A DNA stretch of 16,330 bases. Source: an uncultured Pseudoxanthomonas sp. (GTDB taxonomy: Bacteria; Pseudomonadota; Gammaproteobacteria; Xanthomonadales; Xanthomonadaceae). Shown here piece by piece: positions 8,895 to 16,270 of this stretch. Position numbers and translations under genes: made by a program. The stretch spans positions 1 through 16,330 of the forward strand of contig CAMPIO010000080.1 in NCBI GenBank assembly GCA_946886405.1. The letters are read 5' to 3'. The notes under the pieces were generated by a model. It ran no database searches and was not told the DNA's origin. It was given only the letters and a program-made list of their open reading frames with translations. The stretch's first letter is position 1. Every line of letters starts with the position of its first letter.

Positions 8895-8940
8895 TGGAAT
8901 CCGGCAGGTCTTTCTTTGCCTAGTCGCAGAGCCGCATCGC
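8881..8940 (-). promoter_or_regulatory. Predicted antiterminator pairing in the asnB leader
   Basis: On the minus strand, GCGATGCGG at 8940-8932, inside the leader ORF, is the exact reverse complement of CCGCATCGC at 8889-8881, the 5' arm and loop of the terminator. The nine pairs would prevent the terminator from forming. The first segment lies downstream of all six Asn codons (nearest codon 8952-8950) and upstream of the leader stop (8922-8920). A ribosome stalled at Asn leaves it free, and one at the stop codon covers it. A second weak pairing (GCCGCA at 8996-8991 with TGCGGC at 8936-8931) could sequester the same segment when the leader is untranslated. Confidence 0.65.
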
Positions 8941-9003
8941 CCGCGTCCCGTTATTCGGACGCAGGTTGTTGCGGTTGTCATTGATGGCAGTGCGGCAGGG
9001 CAT
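8920..9003 (-). CDS. Asparagine-rich leader peptide of asnB (27 codons)
   Basis: The ORF begins with ATG at 9003-9001, reads MPCRTAINDNRNN and then LRPNNGTRAMRLCD, and stops with TAG at 8922-8920. Asn occupies positions 8, 10, 12, 13, 17 and 18 (codons AAT, AAC, AAC, AAC, AAT, AAC), far above the rate of Asn in a GC-rich proteome. It is followed by a terminator and then asnB, so its likely role is to let the ribosome sense charged tRNA-Asn rather than to make a working peptide. There is no clear Shine-Dalgarno. The predicted promoter would start the mRNA almost at the ATG, so translation may be leaderless. The symbol asnL would be natural but I do not know it as an established name. An overlapping frame starting at 8981 codes for no Asn run and runs into asnB antiframe sequence, so it is rejected. 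Confidence 0.78.
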   Translation of the reverse strand: MPCRTAINDNRNNLRPNNGTRAMRLCD

Positions 9004-9009
9004 GGCGCG

Positions 9010-9039
9010 ACCGTAACCGCTTAGGCCAGCGCTTGGCAA
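9010..9039 (-). promoter_or_regulatory. Probable promoter of the asnB leader
   Basis: On the minus strand TTGCCA (9039-9034, five of six to TTGACA) and TACGGT (9015-9010, with the key T, A and final T of the -10 box) are 18 bp apart. The start site expected about 7 nt after the -10 falls at or next to the A of the leader ATG (9003). The weak point is the middle of the -10 box. Confidence 0.45.
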
Positions 9040-9075
9040 GCCCCGCAAAAGTTGCGCCTGCAACCACCAAGACCC

Positions 9076-9149
9076 TGTAGGAGCGCCCTCGGGCGCGATG
9101 CTTTTCAGGAACGGGCGTGAAAGGCATCGCGCCCAAGGGCGCTCCTACA
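9076..9149. repeat. Inverted pair of REP palindromes between dapE and the asnB leader
   Basis: The arms at 9077-9101 and 9124-9148 are inverted copies of GTAGGAGC + hairpin + GCGATGC (CGCCC-tc-GGGCG and CGCCC-aa-GGGCG), 22 nt apart. The pair resembles the one at 3571-3646 in arm sequence and spacer length but not in spacer sequence. On the minus strand its GTAG supplies the TAG stop of dapE. It probably also marks the 3' end of the dapE transcript. Confidence 0.88.
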
Positions 9150-10290
9150 AAGCAGCGCGAACCGGCAGCATCAGCCGCTCAAGCAGCTTCTGGTACAGGC
9201 CGGGCAGCGCCTCGAGATCCGTCACGCGGATGTTTTCGTCGACCTTGTGGATACTGGCGTTGACCGGGCCGACCTCGATGCACTCCGCGCCCAATGGCGC
9301 GATGAAGCGCGCATCCGATGTTCCGCCTGCCGTACTTTCCTCCGGCGGCGCGCCGACGAATTCACCCAGCACCGCGCGTGCAGTGGCGCGCAGGTGGCCT
9401 TCCGGTGTGTAGAACGGTTCGCCGCCGCGCAGCCACTGGATGCTGTAGTCCACGCCATGGCGGCGGAGGATGTCCTCGATTTCCTGCTCCAGCTTCTCCG
9501 CCGTCCAGCTGGGATTGAAGCGCAGGTTGAACACCACCTGCAGCTCGCCCGGAATGACGTTGCTGGCGCCCGTGCCGGCGTTGATGTTGGAGATCTGCAG
9601 GCTGGTCGGCGGAAAGGTTTCGTAGCCTTCATCCCATTGGCGCGCGGCCAGTTCATCCAGCGCCGGCAGTGCTTTGTGGATGGGATTGAGTGCCTTGTGC
9701 GGATACGCGACGTGGCCCTGCACGCCGTGCACGGCCAAGGTGCCGGTCAGGGTACCGCGACGGCCCACGCGCAGCAGGTCGCCCAGTGCGTCCTTCGAGG
9801 AAGGTTCGCCGGTGATGCACCAGTCGATCTCCTGACCACGTTCGCGGAACAGTTCGGCGACCTTCTTCACGCCATCGTGCGCAGGTCCCTCTTCATCCGA
9901 CGTCACCAGCAACGCGACCGTCCCCGGATGGTCGGGATGCGCATCGACGAAACGTTCCAGTGCGATCGTGCACGCGGCGACGCTGCATTTCATGTCGGCG
10001 GTGCCTCGCCCGTACAGCACGCCATCGCGCACCGTCGGCACGAAGGGATCGCTGCTCCAGGCGGACAACGGCCCGGGCGGCACCACGTCGGTGTGGCCGA
10101 GCAGCACCAGCACCGGTGATCCAGTTCCGTGCGTCGCCCATAGATTGTCGGTATCGCCGAAGCGCAGGTGTTCGCACTGGAAACCCCATTGCGCCAACCG
10201 CGTCGCCAGCACCTGCTGGCAACCGGCGTCGTCCGGCGTCACCGAATGGCGGCGGATCAGTTCGCTGGAAAGCTCGACGACATCGCTCAC
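9145..10290 (-). CDS. dapE: Succinyl-diaminopimelate desuccinylase
   Basis: DapE hydrolyses N-succinyl-LL-2,6-diaminopimelate to succinate and LL-diaminopimelate, a late step towards lysine and peptidoglycan. It is a dimeric zinc enzyme of the M20 family. The GTG start gives (M)[22 protein letters not shown] and 381 residues, against 375 in E. coli. Zinc and catalytic residues are all visible: His66 and Asp68 in GHTDVVPPG, Asp99 in GRGTADMK, Glu133/Glu134 in SDEEGPA, Glu162 in GEPSS and His348 in NASIHKVDE. The dimerisation insert begins around VQGHVAYPH. The start overlaps the stop of the arsC-like gene as GTGA, so the two are co-translated, as the E. coli yffB-dapE pair would suggest. The last codons, TTG TAG, merge into a REP palindrome. 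Confidence 0.96.
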   Translation of the reverse strand: MSDVVELSSELIRRHSVTPDDAGCQQVLATRLAQWGFQCEHLRFGDTDNLWATHGTGSPVLVLLGHTDVVPPGPLSAWSSDPFVPTVRDGVLYGRGTADMKCSVAACTIALERFVDAHPDHPGTVALLVTSDEEGPAHDGVKKVAELFRERGQEIDWCITGEPSSKDALGDLLRVGRRGTLTGTLAVHGVQGHVAYPHKALNPIHKALPALDELAARQWDEGYETFPPTSLQISNINAGTGASNVIPGELQVVFNLRFNPSWTAEKLEQEIEDILRRHGVDYSIQWLRGGEPFYTPEGHLRATARAVLGEFVGAPPEESTAGGTSDARFIAPLGAECIEVGPVNASIHKVDENIRVTDLEALPGLYQKLLERLMLPVRAAL

Positions 10291-10646
10291 GATTCGGCTC
10301 CGAACTGCTTCTTGAAGCCATTGTCGCTGAAGCCCTGTGAAAAGCCCGCCACGCCGCCGATCACCACCGGCCGACGGATCAGCTGCGGATACTCCTTCAA
10401 CAGCAGCTTCCATTCCGCATCGGAACCCGGCGTCGTGCGGTTCTCGGGCAGCTGCCGCCACGTGGTCGACGACTTGTTGATCAACGCGTCCCAGCCGCCC
10501 GCTTTCCCGGCCCAGTCCTTCAGCGTCTCGGGCGACTGCCGGTTGTCGCGGTAGTCGACGAATTCATATGCGACGCCGAAGCGATCCAGCCACTTCGTCG
10601 CTTTCTTGCAGGTGTCGCAGTTCTTCAAGCCGTAAAGCGTGTTCAT
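10287..10646 (-). CDS. ArsC/Spx-family protein, YffB-like (thioredoxin fold)
   Basis: The 119-residue product matches the E. coli YffB family along its length: N-terminal [17 protein letters not shown], then [28 protein letters not shown] and a C-terminal [11 protein letters not shown]. The family has the ArsC/Spx thioredoxin-like fold; a glutathione-dependent thiol reductase role has been proposed for YffB, and the true substrate is unsettled. It keeps a CxxC pair (Cys10, Cys13), whereas E. coli YffB has CDTI with only the first Cys. It is unlikely to be a dedicated arsenate reductase, since it is joined to dapE and no ars genes are near. The start at 10646 gives the family N-terminus; the upstream extension to 10724 crosses a repeat hairpin and is rejected. 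Its TGA overlaps the dapE GTG. Confidence 0.88.
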   Translation of the reverse strand: MNTLYGLKNCDTCKKATKWLDRFGVAYEFVDYRDNRQSPETLKDWAGKAGGWDALINKSSTTWRQLPENRTTPGSDAEWKLLLKEYPQLIRRPVVIGGVAGFSQGFSDNGFKKQFGAES

Positions 10647-10678
10647 GCGTGATCGATTCCGCAATATCGTGGGCCGTC

Positions 10679-10698
10679 GTCCCAGCGCACGCTGGGAC
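10679..10698. repeat. Small hairpin, likely a dispersed repeat, between dapD and the arsC-like gene
   Basis: GTCCCAGCG-ca-CGCTGGGAC is a perfect 9-bp inverted repeat (8 bp with a four-base loop), followed by the bases CCATCTTGATT. It resembles the short GTCCCAGCG-type repeats scattered in Xanthomonadaceae genomes; that identity is from memory. It could end or trim the dapD transcript. The rest of the 159-bp gap (10647-10805) shows nothing else except a weak GATATT -10-like box on the minus strand near 10663-10668. Confidence 0.5.
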
Positions 10699-10805
10699 CC
10701 ATCTTGATTCTGAGCTTGCTCCAAGCGTCGCGGAACAATGCCGATTGGGTATCGACGCGAGACAGCATGCAGCGACGAGGCGACGCCGAGACGGGCACGC
10801 TCGCG

Positions 10806-11657
10806 TCAGTCGGCCAATCCGCGCAGCAGCTCGTTGACGCTGGTCTTGCTGCGGGTCTTTTCGTCGACCTGTTTGACGATCACCGCGCAGTACAGCGAGT
10901 GCGAACCATCTGCGGCCGGCAACGAGCCGGACACCACCACGCTGCCCGGCGGCACATAACCGTAGGTGATCTCCTTCGTCGCGCGGTTGTAGATGCGAGT
11001 GGACTGGCCGATGAACACGCCCATGCCGATCACGCTGTGATGGCCGACCACCACGCCTTCAACCACTTCGGAACGCGCACCGATGAAGCAATGGTCCTCG
11101 ATGATCGTCGGGCTGGCCTGCAACGGTTCCAGCACGCCGCCGATGCCGGCGCCACCGGACAGGTGGCAGTGCTTGCCGATCTGCGCGCACGAACCGACCG
11201 TCGCCCAGGTGTCGACCATCGTGCCTTCACCCACGTGCGCACCGATGTTGACGAAACTCGGCATCAGCACCACATCCTTGCCGAAGTACGTACCGCGACG
11301 CGCAATGGCGCCCGGCACGACGCGCACGCCGAGCTTGCGGAAATCGTTCTCATCGAACGCACCGAAGCGGGCCTCGACCTTGTCCCAGAACGGCGCGGGA
11401 TAGGCTTCGACCAGTTCCATCTCGTTGACACGGAAGTACAGCAGCACCGCTTTCTTCAGCCACTCGTTGACCTTCCAGCCGCCTTTGCCATCCGGCTCGG
11501 CCACGCGCAGCTTGCCGCTCTCCAGGCCTTCGATGGCCAACTCGACAGCGGTACGGGTGGAGCCCTCGATCTCGGCCGGTGTCAGCTCTGCACGGCGCTC
11601 GAAGGCGCTCTCGATGGTGGACTTCAGTTCTTCGGTCTTGCTGGCTTTGCGGGTCAT
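10806..11657 (-). CDS. dapD: 2,3,4,5-tetrahydropyridine-2,6-dicarboxylate N-succinyltransferase
   Basis: DapD transfers succinyl from succinyl-CoA to tetrahydrodipicolinate, the step that commits the pathway to succinylated intermediates and later requires DapE. The 283-residue product is close to E. coli DapD (274). The N-terminal helical region includes [11 protein letters not shown] and [19 protein letters not shown]. The central part is a left-handed beta-helix of hexapeptide repeats (about 110-240): [40 protein letters not shown], and a [15 protein letters not shown] turn. It ends with a helix-rich tail ([12 protein letters not shown]). I take the ATG at 11657; a TTG directly before it is also in frame. 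glnD ends 21 bp upstream, giving the order map-glnD-dapD known from E. coli. Confidence 0.96.
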   Translation of the reverse strand: MTRKASKTEELKSTIESAFERRAELTPAEIEGSTRTAVELAIEGLESGKLRVAEPDGKGGWKVNEWLKKAVLLYFRVNEMELVEAYPAPFWDKVEARFGAFDENDFRKLGVRVVPGAIARRGTYFGKDVVLMPSFVNIGAHVGEGTMVDTWATVGSCAQIGKHCHLSGGAGIGGVLEPLQASPTIIEDHCFIGARSEVVEGVVVGHHSVIGMGVFIGQSTRIYNRATKEITYGYVPPGSVVVSGSLPAADGSHSLYCAVIVKQVDEKTRSKTSVNELLRGLAD

Positions 11658-11678
11658 CAAACGTTCTACCGGATCGGA

Positions 11679-14321
11679 TCAGGGGGGAGTGTCGAGGCCG
11701 GCGCGCAGCGCATCGCGCAGCGCGTCCTGCAAGGTGGTGTCGGTCAGCGGCTGGTCGTGTTCGTCGGTGATCTGGAACACGTCCTCCGCTCGCTCGCCGA
11801 AGGTCGCGATGCGCGCGTCGTGCACGCGCAGGCCCTGCCGGCGCAGCACCTGTGCCACGTCCGACAGCAGGCCGGGGCGATCGGGCGCGACCAGGCCGAG
11901 AATGGTGCGGCGCCCGTCCGGCGTGACACCGAATTCGATGCGCGGCGCGAAACGGAAGTGTTTCAGTTGACGCGGCACGGCGCGGCGCGAGGTGCGCACA
12001 CTGTCGAGCGGGCGTGCCAACGCGGCGCCGAGCGTACGTTCGATGTCGGCAGGATCGCGGGGCGCGTAACTGTCGGCCGGCAGCACTTCGAACGTATCGA
12101 AGATCGCGCCCTGCGGCCCGACCAGCACACGCGCCTGGTGGATCGCAAAGCCCATGCGATCAAGGGTGGCGAGGATGGCGGCGAACAGACCGTCGCGATC
12201 GGGCGAATGCACGAACACCTCCATCGCGTCCGCATCGTCGGCGATGCGGCGCGCACGCACCCGCGTTGCTCCCGGCGTTGCATCGCGAATGGCGTGCACC
12301 TGCCAGGCCAGCTGTTCGGGACGGAAGCGCAGGAAGCTCTCTTCCGGCATCGACGTGAACAGCGCATCCGCGTGCGCGGCTGACATGCCCTGTACCTCGA
12401 GCAGCGCACGCACGCTGCCACGCGCTTCGTACAGCCGTTCACCCACCGCCACCGGGTTTTCCAGGCCCTCGCGCAGCACACGGCGCGCGGCGAAGTACAG
12501 GTCGGCGAGCAACCGGTCCTTCCAGGCGTTCCACAGCTTTGGACTGGTGCCGGCAATGTCCGCACATGTCAGCAGGTACAGATAGTCCAGGCGTTCGCGA
12601 TCCTCAACCAGGGCCGCGAACGCGTGGATGACGTCGGCATCGGAGATGTCCTGCTTCTGTGCCGTCACCGACATGCGCAGGTGCTGCTCCACCAGCCACG
12701 CCACCAGTGCGGTGTCTGCGTCGCTGAGCCCATGGGCAGAACAGAATTCACGCGCATCCACCGCGCCCAGCTCCGAGTGGTCGCCTCCTCGGCCCTTGGC
12801 GATGTCGTGGAACAGGCCGGCCAGCAGCAGCAATTCCGGCTTTCGCAGACGCGGCCAGACTTCGTGCGCGATCGAAAAGCGCTCGTCGGCGCGTCCGGCG
12901 GCGAAGGCGGCGATGTTCCGCAGCACCATCAGCGTATGCTGGTCGACGGTGTAGACATGGAACAGGTCGAACTGCATGCGCCCGGACACGCGCGCGAACG
13001 CAGGGATCCACTGCCCCAGCACACCCAGGCGTGCCATCCGGGTGAGCGTTTCCACCGCGCGCGGGCCGCGCAGCAGCGCCATGAAGGCATCGCGCTGCTC
13101 CCCGGTGGCGGCGGGATACGAAGAGAGTTTCGGCAACGACTCCGCCAGCGCGCGTGCGGTCCGCGAATGCAGGCCGCGCACCTGGGGGTGCGCCGCCCAG
13201 ACCGCGAACAGCGCGAATACCTGTGCAACGTCGTTCGCCGGCCAGTCGCCGTCACGCGCAGCCAGGTAGCCACGACGCAGGGCGAACTGCTCGTCCAGCG
13301 GTTCGGGCAGGGCTTCGCCGTCGAACTGCTCCTCGAAGCGTTGCAGCAGGCGATCGCTGATACGCCGCACGATGGCGGCGCTGCGGTAGAAGCCCTGCAT
13401 CATCTTCTCGACACCGAGGTTCTCGGCGTCGTCGACGAAACCCAGTCGCTGCGCCAGCGTCTTCTGGTAGTCGAATCTCAGGCGCTCTTCCGGGCGGTTC
13501 GCCACCCGGTGCAGGCCGTAACGCAGGCGCCCCAGCGCACGCCGCTCGCGTGCCAGGGCAGCGGCTTCGTCCGGCCCCAGGTGGCCCAGGCCGACCAGGG
13601 CTTCAAGGTCGCGCACGCCGAACGTACGCAGCGCCATCCAGCCCAGCGTGTGCAGGTCGCGCAGGCCGCCAGGGCCTTCCTTGATGTTGGGCTCCAGGTT
13701 GTCGGACGTGTCGCCGAACCGCGCGTGGCGGATGCGCAACTCCTCGCGCTTGGCGACGAAGAAATCCCGCGGTGGCCAGACGCGGGCCGGGCCGATGGCA
13801 TCGATCAGCAGACCTTCGTCGACCGGCTCGCCGACGATCAACCGCTCTTCGATCAATGCAGTCAGCACGCTCTGGTCGGCCGCCGCCGCTACCGTGCACT
13901 CGCCTGCCGATCGCACGCTGTGGCTGATCGGCAGACCGGCGTCCCACAACAGGGCGAACAGGCGCGCAACAGCGCCGTGATGCGCCTGCTGCACCTCCGG
14001 CGCCGCCAGCACCAGCACGTCGACGTCGGAATGCGGGAACAGTTCGCCACGGCCGTAACCGCCGACCGCGAACAGCGCCATCGGCGCATCGGCCGGAATG
14101 CAGCGCAGCCAGGCATCCTTCAACAGGTGATCGACCGCCCGCGCACGCAGCGCGAGGATGCGGTCCATGCCGTCGTCCTGGTCGAAACGCTTGTCCAGCC
14201 GCGCATCGGTATTACCCAGTGAAGCGCGCGCCGCTGCGGACCAGGCCGCATCATCGGCGACATCCGGGCCGATATCCGGAAGCCGCGTCGCCTGTCCGTT
14301 CGCGGCTGGCGTGATGCTCAC
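11679..14321 (-). CDS. glnD: [Protein-PII] uridylyltransferase / uridylyl-removing enzyme
   Basis: GlnD is the cell's glutamine sensor. It adds UMP to PII proteins when glutamine is low and removes it when glutamine is high, so it sets glutamine synthetase activity and Ntr transcription. The GTG start gives 880 residues (E. coli 890). The nucleotidyltransferase motif [17 protein letters not shown] is at about 87-103, with the metal-binding DVD. The HD phosphohydrolase domain for UMP removal has [15 protein letters not shown], with His505-Asp506. Two ACT domains that bind glutamine follow: one from about 700 ([12 protein letters not shown]) and one from about 804 ([16 protein letters not shown]). 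All parts are intact. The GTG overlaps the map stop as GTGA, and dapD follows after 21 bp. The link between nitrogen sensing and the DAP genes here is positional. Confidence 0.96.
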   Translation of the reverse strand: MSITPAANGQATRLPDIGPDVADDAAWSAAARASLGNTDARLDKRFDQDDGMDRILALRARAVDHLLKDAWLRCIPADAPMALFAVGGYGRGELFPHSDVDVLVLAAPEVQQAHHGAVARLFALLWDAGLPISHSVRSAGECTVAAAADQSVLTALIEERLIVGEPVDEGLLIDAIGPARVWPPRDFFVAKREELRIRHARFGDTSDNLEPNIKEGPGGLRDLHTLGWMALRTFGVRDLEALVGLGHLGPDEAAALARERRALGRLRYGLHRVANRPEERLRFDYQKTLAQRLGFVDDAENLGVEKMMQGFYRSAAIVRRISDRLLQRFEEQFDGEALPEPLDEQFALRRGYLAARDGDWPANDVAQVFALFAVWAAHPQVRGLHSRTARALAESLPKLSSYPAATGEQRDAFMALLRGPRAVETLTRMARLGVLGQWIPAFARVSGRMQFDLFHVYTVDQHTLMVLRNIAAFAAGRADERFSIAHEVWPRLRKPELLLLAGLFHDIAKGRGGDHSELGAVDAREFCSAHGLSDADTALVAWLVEQHLRMSVTAQKQDISDADVIHAFAALVEDRERLDYLYLLTCADIAGTSPKLWNAWKDRLLADLYFAARRVLREGLENPVAVGERLYEARGSVRALLEVQGMSAAHADALFTSMPEESFLRFRPEQLAWQVHAIRDATPGATRVRARRIADDADAMEVFVHSPDRDGLFAAILATLDRMGFAIHQARVLVGPQGAIFDTFEVLPADSYAPRDPADIERTLGAALARPLDSVRTSRRAVPRQLKHFRFAPRIEFGVTPDGRRTILGLVAPDRPGLLSDVAQVLRRQGLRVHDARIATFGERAEDVFQITDEHDQPLTDTTLQDALRDALRAGLDTPP

Positions 14322-15094
14322 AGGTCGTTGTCGTCGCCCGGCATGCGGGTCAGGATCTCGACGCCGTCCTCGGTCACCGCCACCGTGTGCTCCCACTGCG
14401 CGGACAGCTTGCGGTCCTTGGTGACCACGGTCCAGCCATCGGGCAGCACGCGGGTGTGGCGCGCGCCCTCGTTGATCATCGGTTCGATCGTGAAGGTCAT
14501 GCCGGGCTTCAGCACCACGCCTTCGCCCGGACGGCCGTAATGCAGCACCTGCGGCTCGTCGTGGTAGACCTTGCCGATGCCGTGCCCGCAGTACTCGCGG
14601 ACCACGCTGAAACGCTCACCTTCGGCGTACTGCTGGATCGCGTGGCCCACGTCGCCCAGGGTGGCGCCCGGCTTCACCGCGCGGATGCCCCGGAACATGG
14701 CCTCCCGGGTCACGTCCACCAGTCGTTTCGCCATCACCGATGGCGTGCCGACGAGGTACATGCGACTGGTGTCGCCGTGCCAGCCATCCTTGATGACGGT
14801 GACGTCGATATTGACGATATCGCCGTCCTTCAGCACCTTGCCCTCGCTGGGAATGCCGTGGCAGATGACGTTGTTGACCGAGGTGCAGACCGTGGCCGGG
14901 AAGCCCTTGTAGCCCACGTTGGCCGGGATCGCCTTCTGCACGTTGACGATGTGATCGTGGCAGATGCGGTCCAGTTCGGCGGTGGTGACGCCCGGCTTCA
15001 CGTGCGGGGCGACCACCTGCAGCACCTCGGCGGCGAGCTGGCCGGCGATGCGCATCTGGGCGAGGTCTTCGGGGGTCTTGAGCTGGATGGCCAT
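14318..15094 (-). CDS. map: Methionine aminopeptidase, type I
   Basis: MAP removes the initiator methionine from nascent proteins whose second residue is small; AsnB, whose Cys2 must become N-terminal, is one likely client in this window. The 258-residue product matches E. coli MAP position by position: metal ligands Asp97, Asp108, His171, Glu204 and Glu235, and substrate-binding His79 and His178. Motifs seen are [38 protein letters not shown] and QWEHTV. The start at 15094 ([18 protein letters not shown]) gives the usual N-terminus. A GATAAT box 7 bp upstream of the ATG suggests a leaderless message, although GGGGGA could act as a distant Shine-Dalgarno. It diverges from rpsB, as in E. coli, and is coupled to glnD. 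Confidence 0.97.
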   Translation of the reverse strand: MAIQLKTPEDLAQMRIAGQLAAEVLQVVAPHVKPGVTTAELDRICHDHIVNVQKAIPANVGYKGFPATVCTSVNNVICHGIPSEGKVLKDGDIVNIDVTVIKDGWHGDTSRMYLVGTPSVMAKRLVDVTREAMFRGIRAVKPGATLGDVGHAIQQYAEGERFSVVREYCGHGIGKVYHDEPQVLHYGRPGEGVVLKPGMTFTIEPMINEGARHTRVLPDGWTVVTKDRKLSAQWEHTVAVTEDGVEILTRMPGDDNDL

Positions 15095-15100
15095 TGGCCG

Positions 15101-15129
15101 ATTATCCCCCATTTGGCGGGGCAGCTGAA
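15101..15129 (-). promoter_or_regulatory. Possible map promoter close to the start codon
   Basis: On the minus strand GATAAT (15106-15101) matches five of six -10 bases; TTCAGC (15129-15124) is a weak -35 at 17 bp. Transcription from here would begin at or beside the A of the map ATG (15094), giving a message without a 5' leader. The -35 is poor. Confidence 0.35.
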
Positions 15130-15170
15130 CGCCCCGGGACGGGTTCACTCCTGTCGGCCCGTCCCCCGGT

Positions 15171-15200
15171 TTGCGGCCGCTTGCCTGAGCCGGCTATACT
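15171..15200 (+). promoter_or_regulatory. rpsB promoter
   Basis: TTGCGG (15171-15176) and TATACT (15195-15200, five of six) are 18 bp apart. Transcription would start near 15207, leaving a leader of about 212 nt before the rpsB ATG. The TATACT box stands out clearly in GC-rich surroundings. Confidence 0.65.
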
Positions 15201-15206
15201 CCCGCA

Positions 15207-15418
15207 GCTCCGCGCCCGGGTTCCGCCCGGAACCGGACCGCCCACGTCGGGCGACACCGACGAATCCACACCTGCTGCCCCAACCCGTGCCGGGGTGCCC
15301 TTCGCTGAAGGGTTCGGACACGGAAGCCGCAGGGAGGCCCAACCCCGGAACCCCGCCTTCACCGGCGCCGTCCTCCATTGAACCGGACGGTGGGTTCCCC
15401 TTCGATGGAGTCATTGCA
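15207..15418 (+). ncRNA. Long structured rpsB 5' leader, candidate S2 autoregulatory element
   Basis: No ORF makes sense in this 212-nt stretch. It contains a row of hairpins: GGTTCC-gccc-GGAACC (15219-15234), CGCCC-acgtc-GGGCG (15239-15253) and CCCTTC-gct-GAAGGG (15298-15312), then the SD-burying stem at 15373-15410. GGAACCC (15347-15353) can also pair with GGGTTCC (15392-15398) in the loop of the last stem, which would form a pseudoknot. S2 is known to repress rpsB-tsf through the leader in E. coli, so a similar role is likely here. The fold is read by eye only. Confidence 0.55.
15373..15410 (+). promoter_or_regulatory. Hairpin that can bury the rpsB Shine-Dalgarno
   Basis: CTCCATTGAA (15373-15382) pairs with TTCGATGGAG (15401-15410) over ten positions including one G-U. 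The GGAG at 15407-15410 is the rpsB ribosome-binding site, 8 nt before the ATG, and would be closed in the stem. Opening and closing of this stem could control translation of rpsB. Confidence 0.55.
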
Positions 15419-16222
15419 ATGCCCCAAGTCACCATGCGCCAGATGCTGGAAGCCGGCGTCCATTTCGGCCACCAGACCCGTTACTGGAACCCCAAGATGG
15501 CGCCGTACATCTTCGGTGCCCGCGGCAAGATCCACATCATCAACCTCGAGAAGACCGTTCCGCTGTTCAACGACGCGATGAACTTCATCTCGGGCGTCGC
15601 GCAGAAGCGCGGCACCATCCTGTTCCTGGGCACCAAGCGCAGCGCGCGCGAGGCCGTGAAGGAAGAAGCCGAGCGTTGCGGCATGCCGTTCATGACCCAG
15701 CGCTGGCTGGGCGGCACGCTGACCAACTTCGCCACCGTGAAGAAGTCGGTCGCCCGCCTGAAGGAACTGGAAGCCGCCGAAACCGACGGCACGTTCGAGA
15801 AGCTGGTCAAGCACGAAGTGCTGGGCCTGCGCCGCGAGCGCGAGAAGCTGCTGGCCTCGCTGGGCGGCATCAAGGAAATGAACCGTCTGCCGGACGCGCT
15901 GTTCGTCATCGACATCGGCCATGAAGACATCGCCATCAAGGAAGCCAAGAAGCTGGGCATCCCGGTGATCGCGGTGGTCGACTCGAACTACGACCCGGCC
16001 CTGGTCGACTACGCCATCCCCGGCAACGACGACGCCATCCGCGCCGTGCAGCTGTACGCCCGTGCCGCCGCCGACGCCGTGCTGGAAGGCAAGGCGGCTT
16101 CGCCGAACGCCGCCACCGTGCGCGAGGAAGAGTTCGCCGAAGGCGGCGACGACAAGGGTGCCCGCCGCGCCCCGGCCAAGAAGGCCGCCGGCAAGAAGTC
16201 CGACGAAGCCGCCGCCGAGTAA
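15419..16222 (+). CDS. rpsB: 30S ribosomal protein S2
   Basis: S2 binds late to the back of the 30S subunit near S1 and the anti-Shine-Dalgarno region. The product begins [25 protein letters not shown] and carries family blocks [56 protein letters not shown], and [15 protein letters not shown] followed by [12 protein letters not shown]. It is 267 residues long, against 241 in E. coli; the extra part is an Ala/Lys/Glu-rich tail (about 240-267) likely disordered. The ATG at 15419 is fixed by GGAG 8 nt upstream and by homology; the open frame upstream runs antisense through map and is not coding. The codon bias is strong, as for a highly expressed gene. tsf is expected just past the window. Confidence 0.97.
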   Translation: MPQVTMRQMLEAGVHFGHQTRYWNPKMAPYIFGARGKIHIINLEKTVPLFNDAMNFISGVAQKRGTILFLGTKRSAREAVKEEAERCGMPFMTQRWLGGTLTNFATVKKSVARLKELEAAETDGTFEKLVKHEVLGLRREREKLLASLGGIKEMNRLPDALFVIDIGHEDIAIKEAKKLGIPVIAVVDSNYDPALVDYAIPGNDDAIRAVQLYARAAADAVLEGKAASPNAATVREEEFAEGGDDKGARRAPAKKAAGKKSDEAAAE

Positions 16223-16234
16223 TCCGGCTGCAAC

Positions 16235-16260
16235 GCCGCCGCGCCATGCTGCGCGGCGGT
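16235..16260 (+). terminator. Hairpin after rpsB
   Basis: GCCGCCGCGC (16235-16244) pairs with GCGCGGCGGT (16251-16260) in a ten-pair stem, the last a G-U, with loop CATGCT. It starts 13 nt after the rpsB stop and is followed by the mildly T-rich CCATGTTCTTCC. It could be a partial terminator or an RNA-processing site between rpsB and tsf. Confidence 0.5.
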
Positions 16261-16270
16261 CCATGTTCTT

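Noticed and set aside
8562..8981. A 139-codon minus-strand ORF starting inside the asnB leader
   Set aside because: It is out of frame with the Asn-rich leader, runs through the terminator and then overlaps asnB in another frame; composition is that of a shadow.
10287..10646. Arsenate reductase of an ars operon
   Set aside because: The sequence follows YffB rather than ArsC proper, and its neighbours are dapE and dapD with no arsenic genes.
10704..14222. Long plus-strand open frames (559 residues at 10704-12383 and 532 at 12624-14222)
   Set aside because: They mirror dapD and glnD on the other strand. High GC leaves few stops in such frames, and the translations show no recognisable motifs.
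14387..15418. A long plus-strand open frame that extends rpsB upstream to 14387, giving 611 residues
   Set aside because: It runs antisense through map and across the rpsB promoter and leader; S2 homology and the Shine-Dalgarno begin at 15419.
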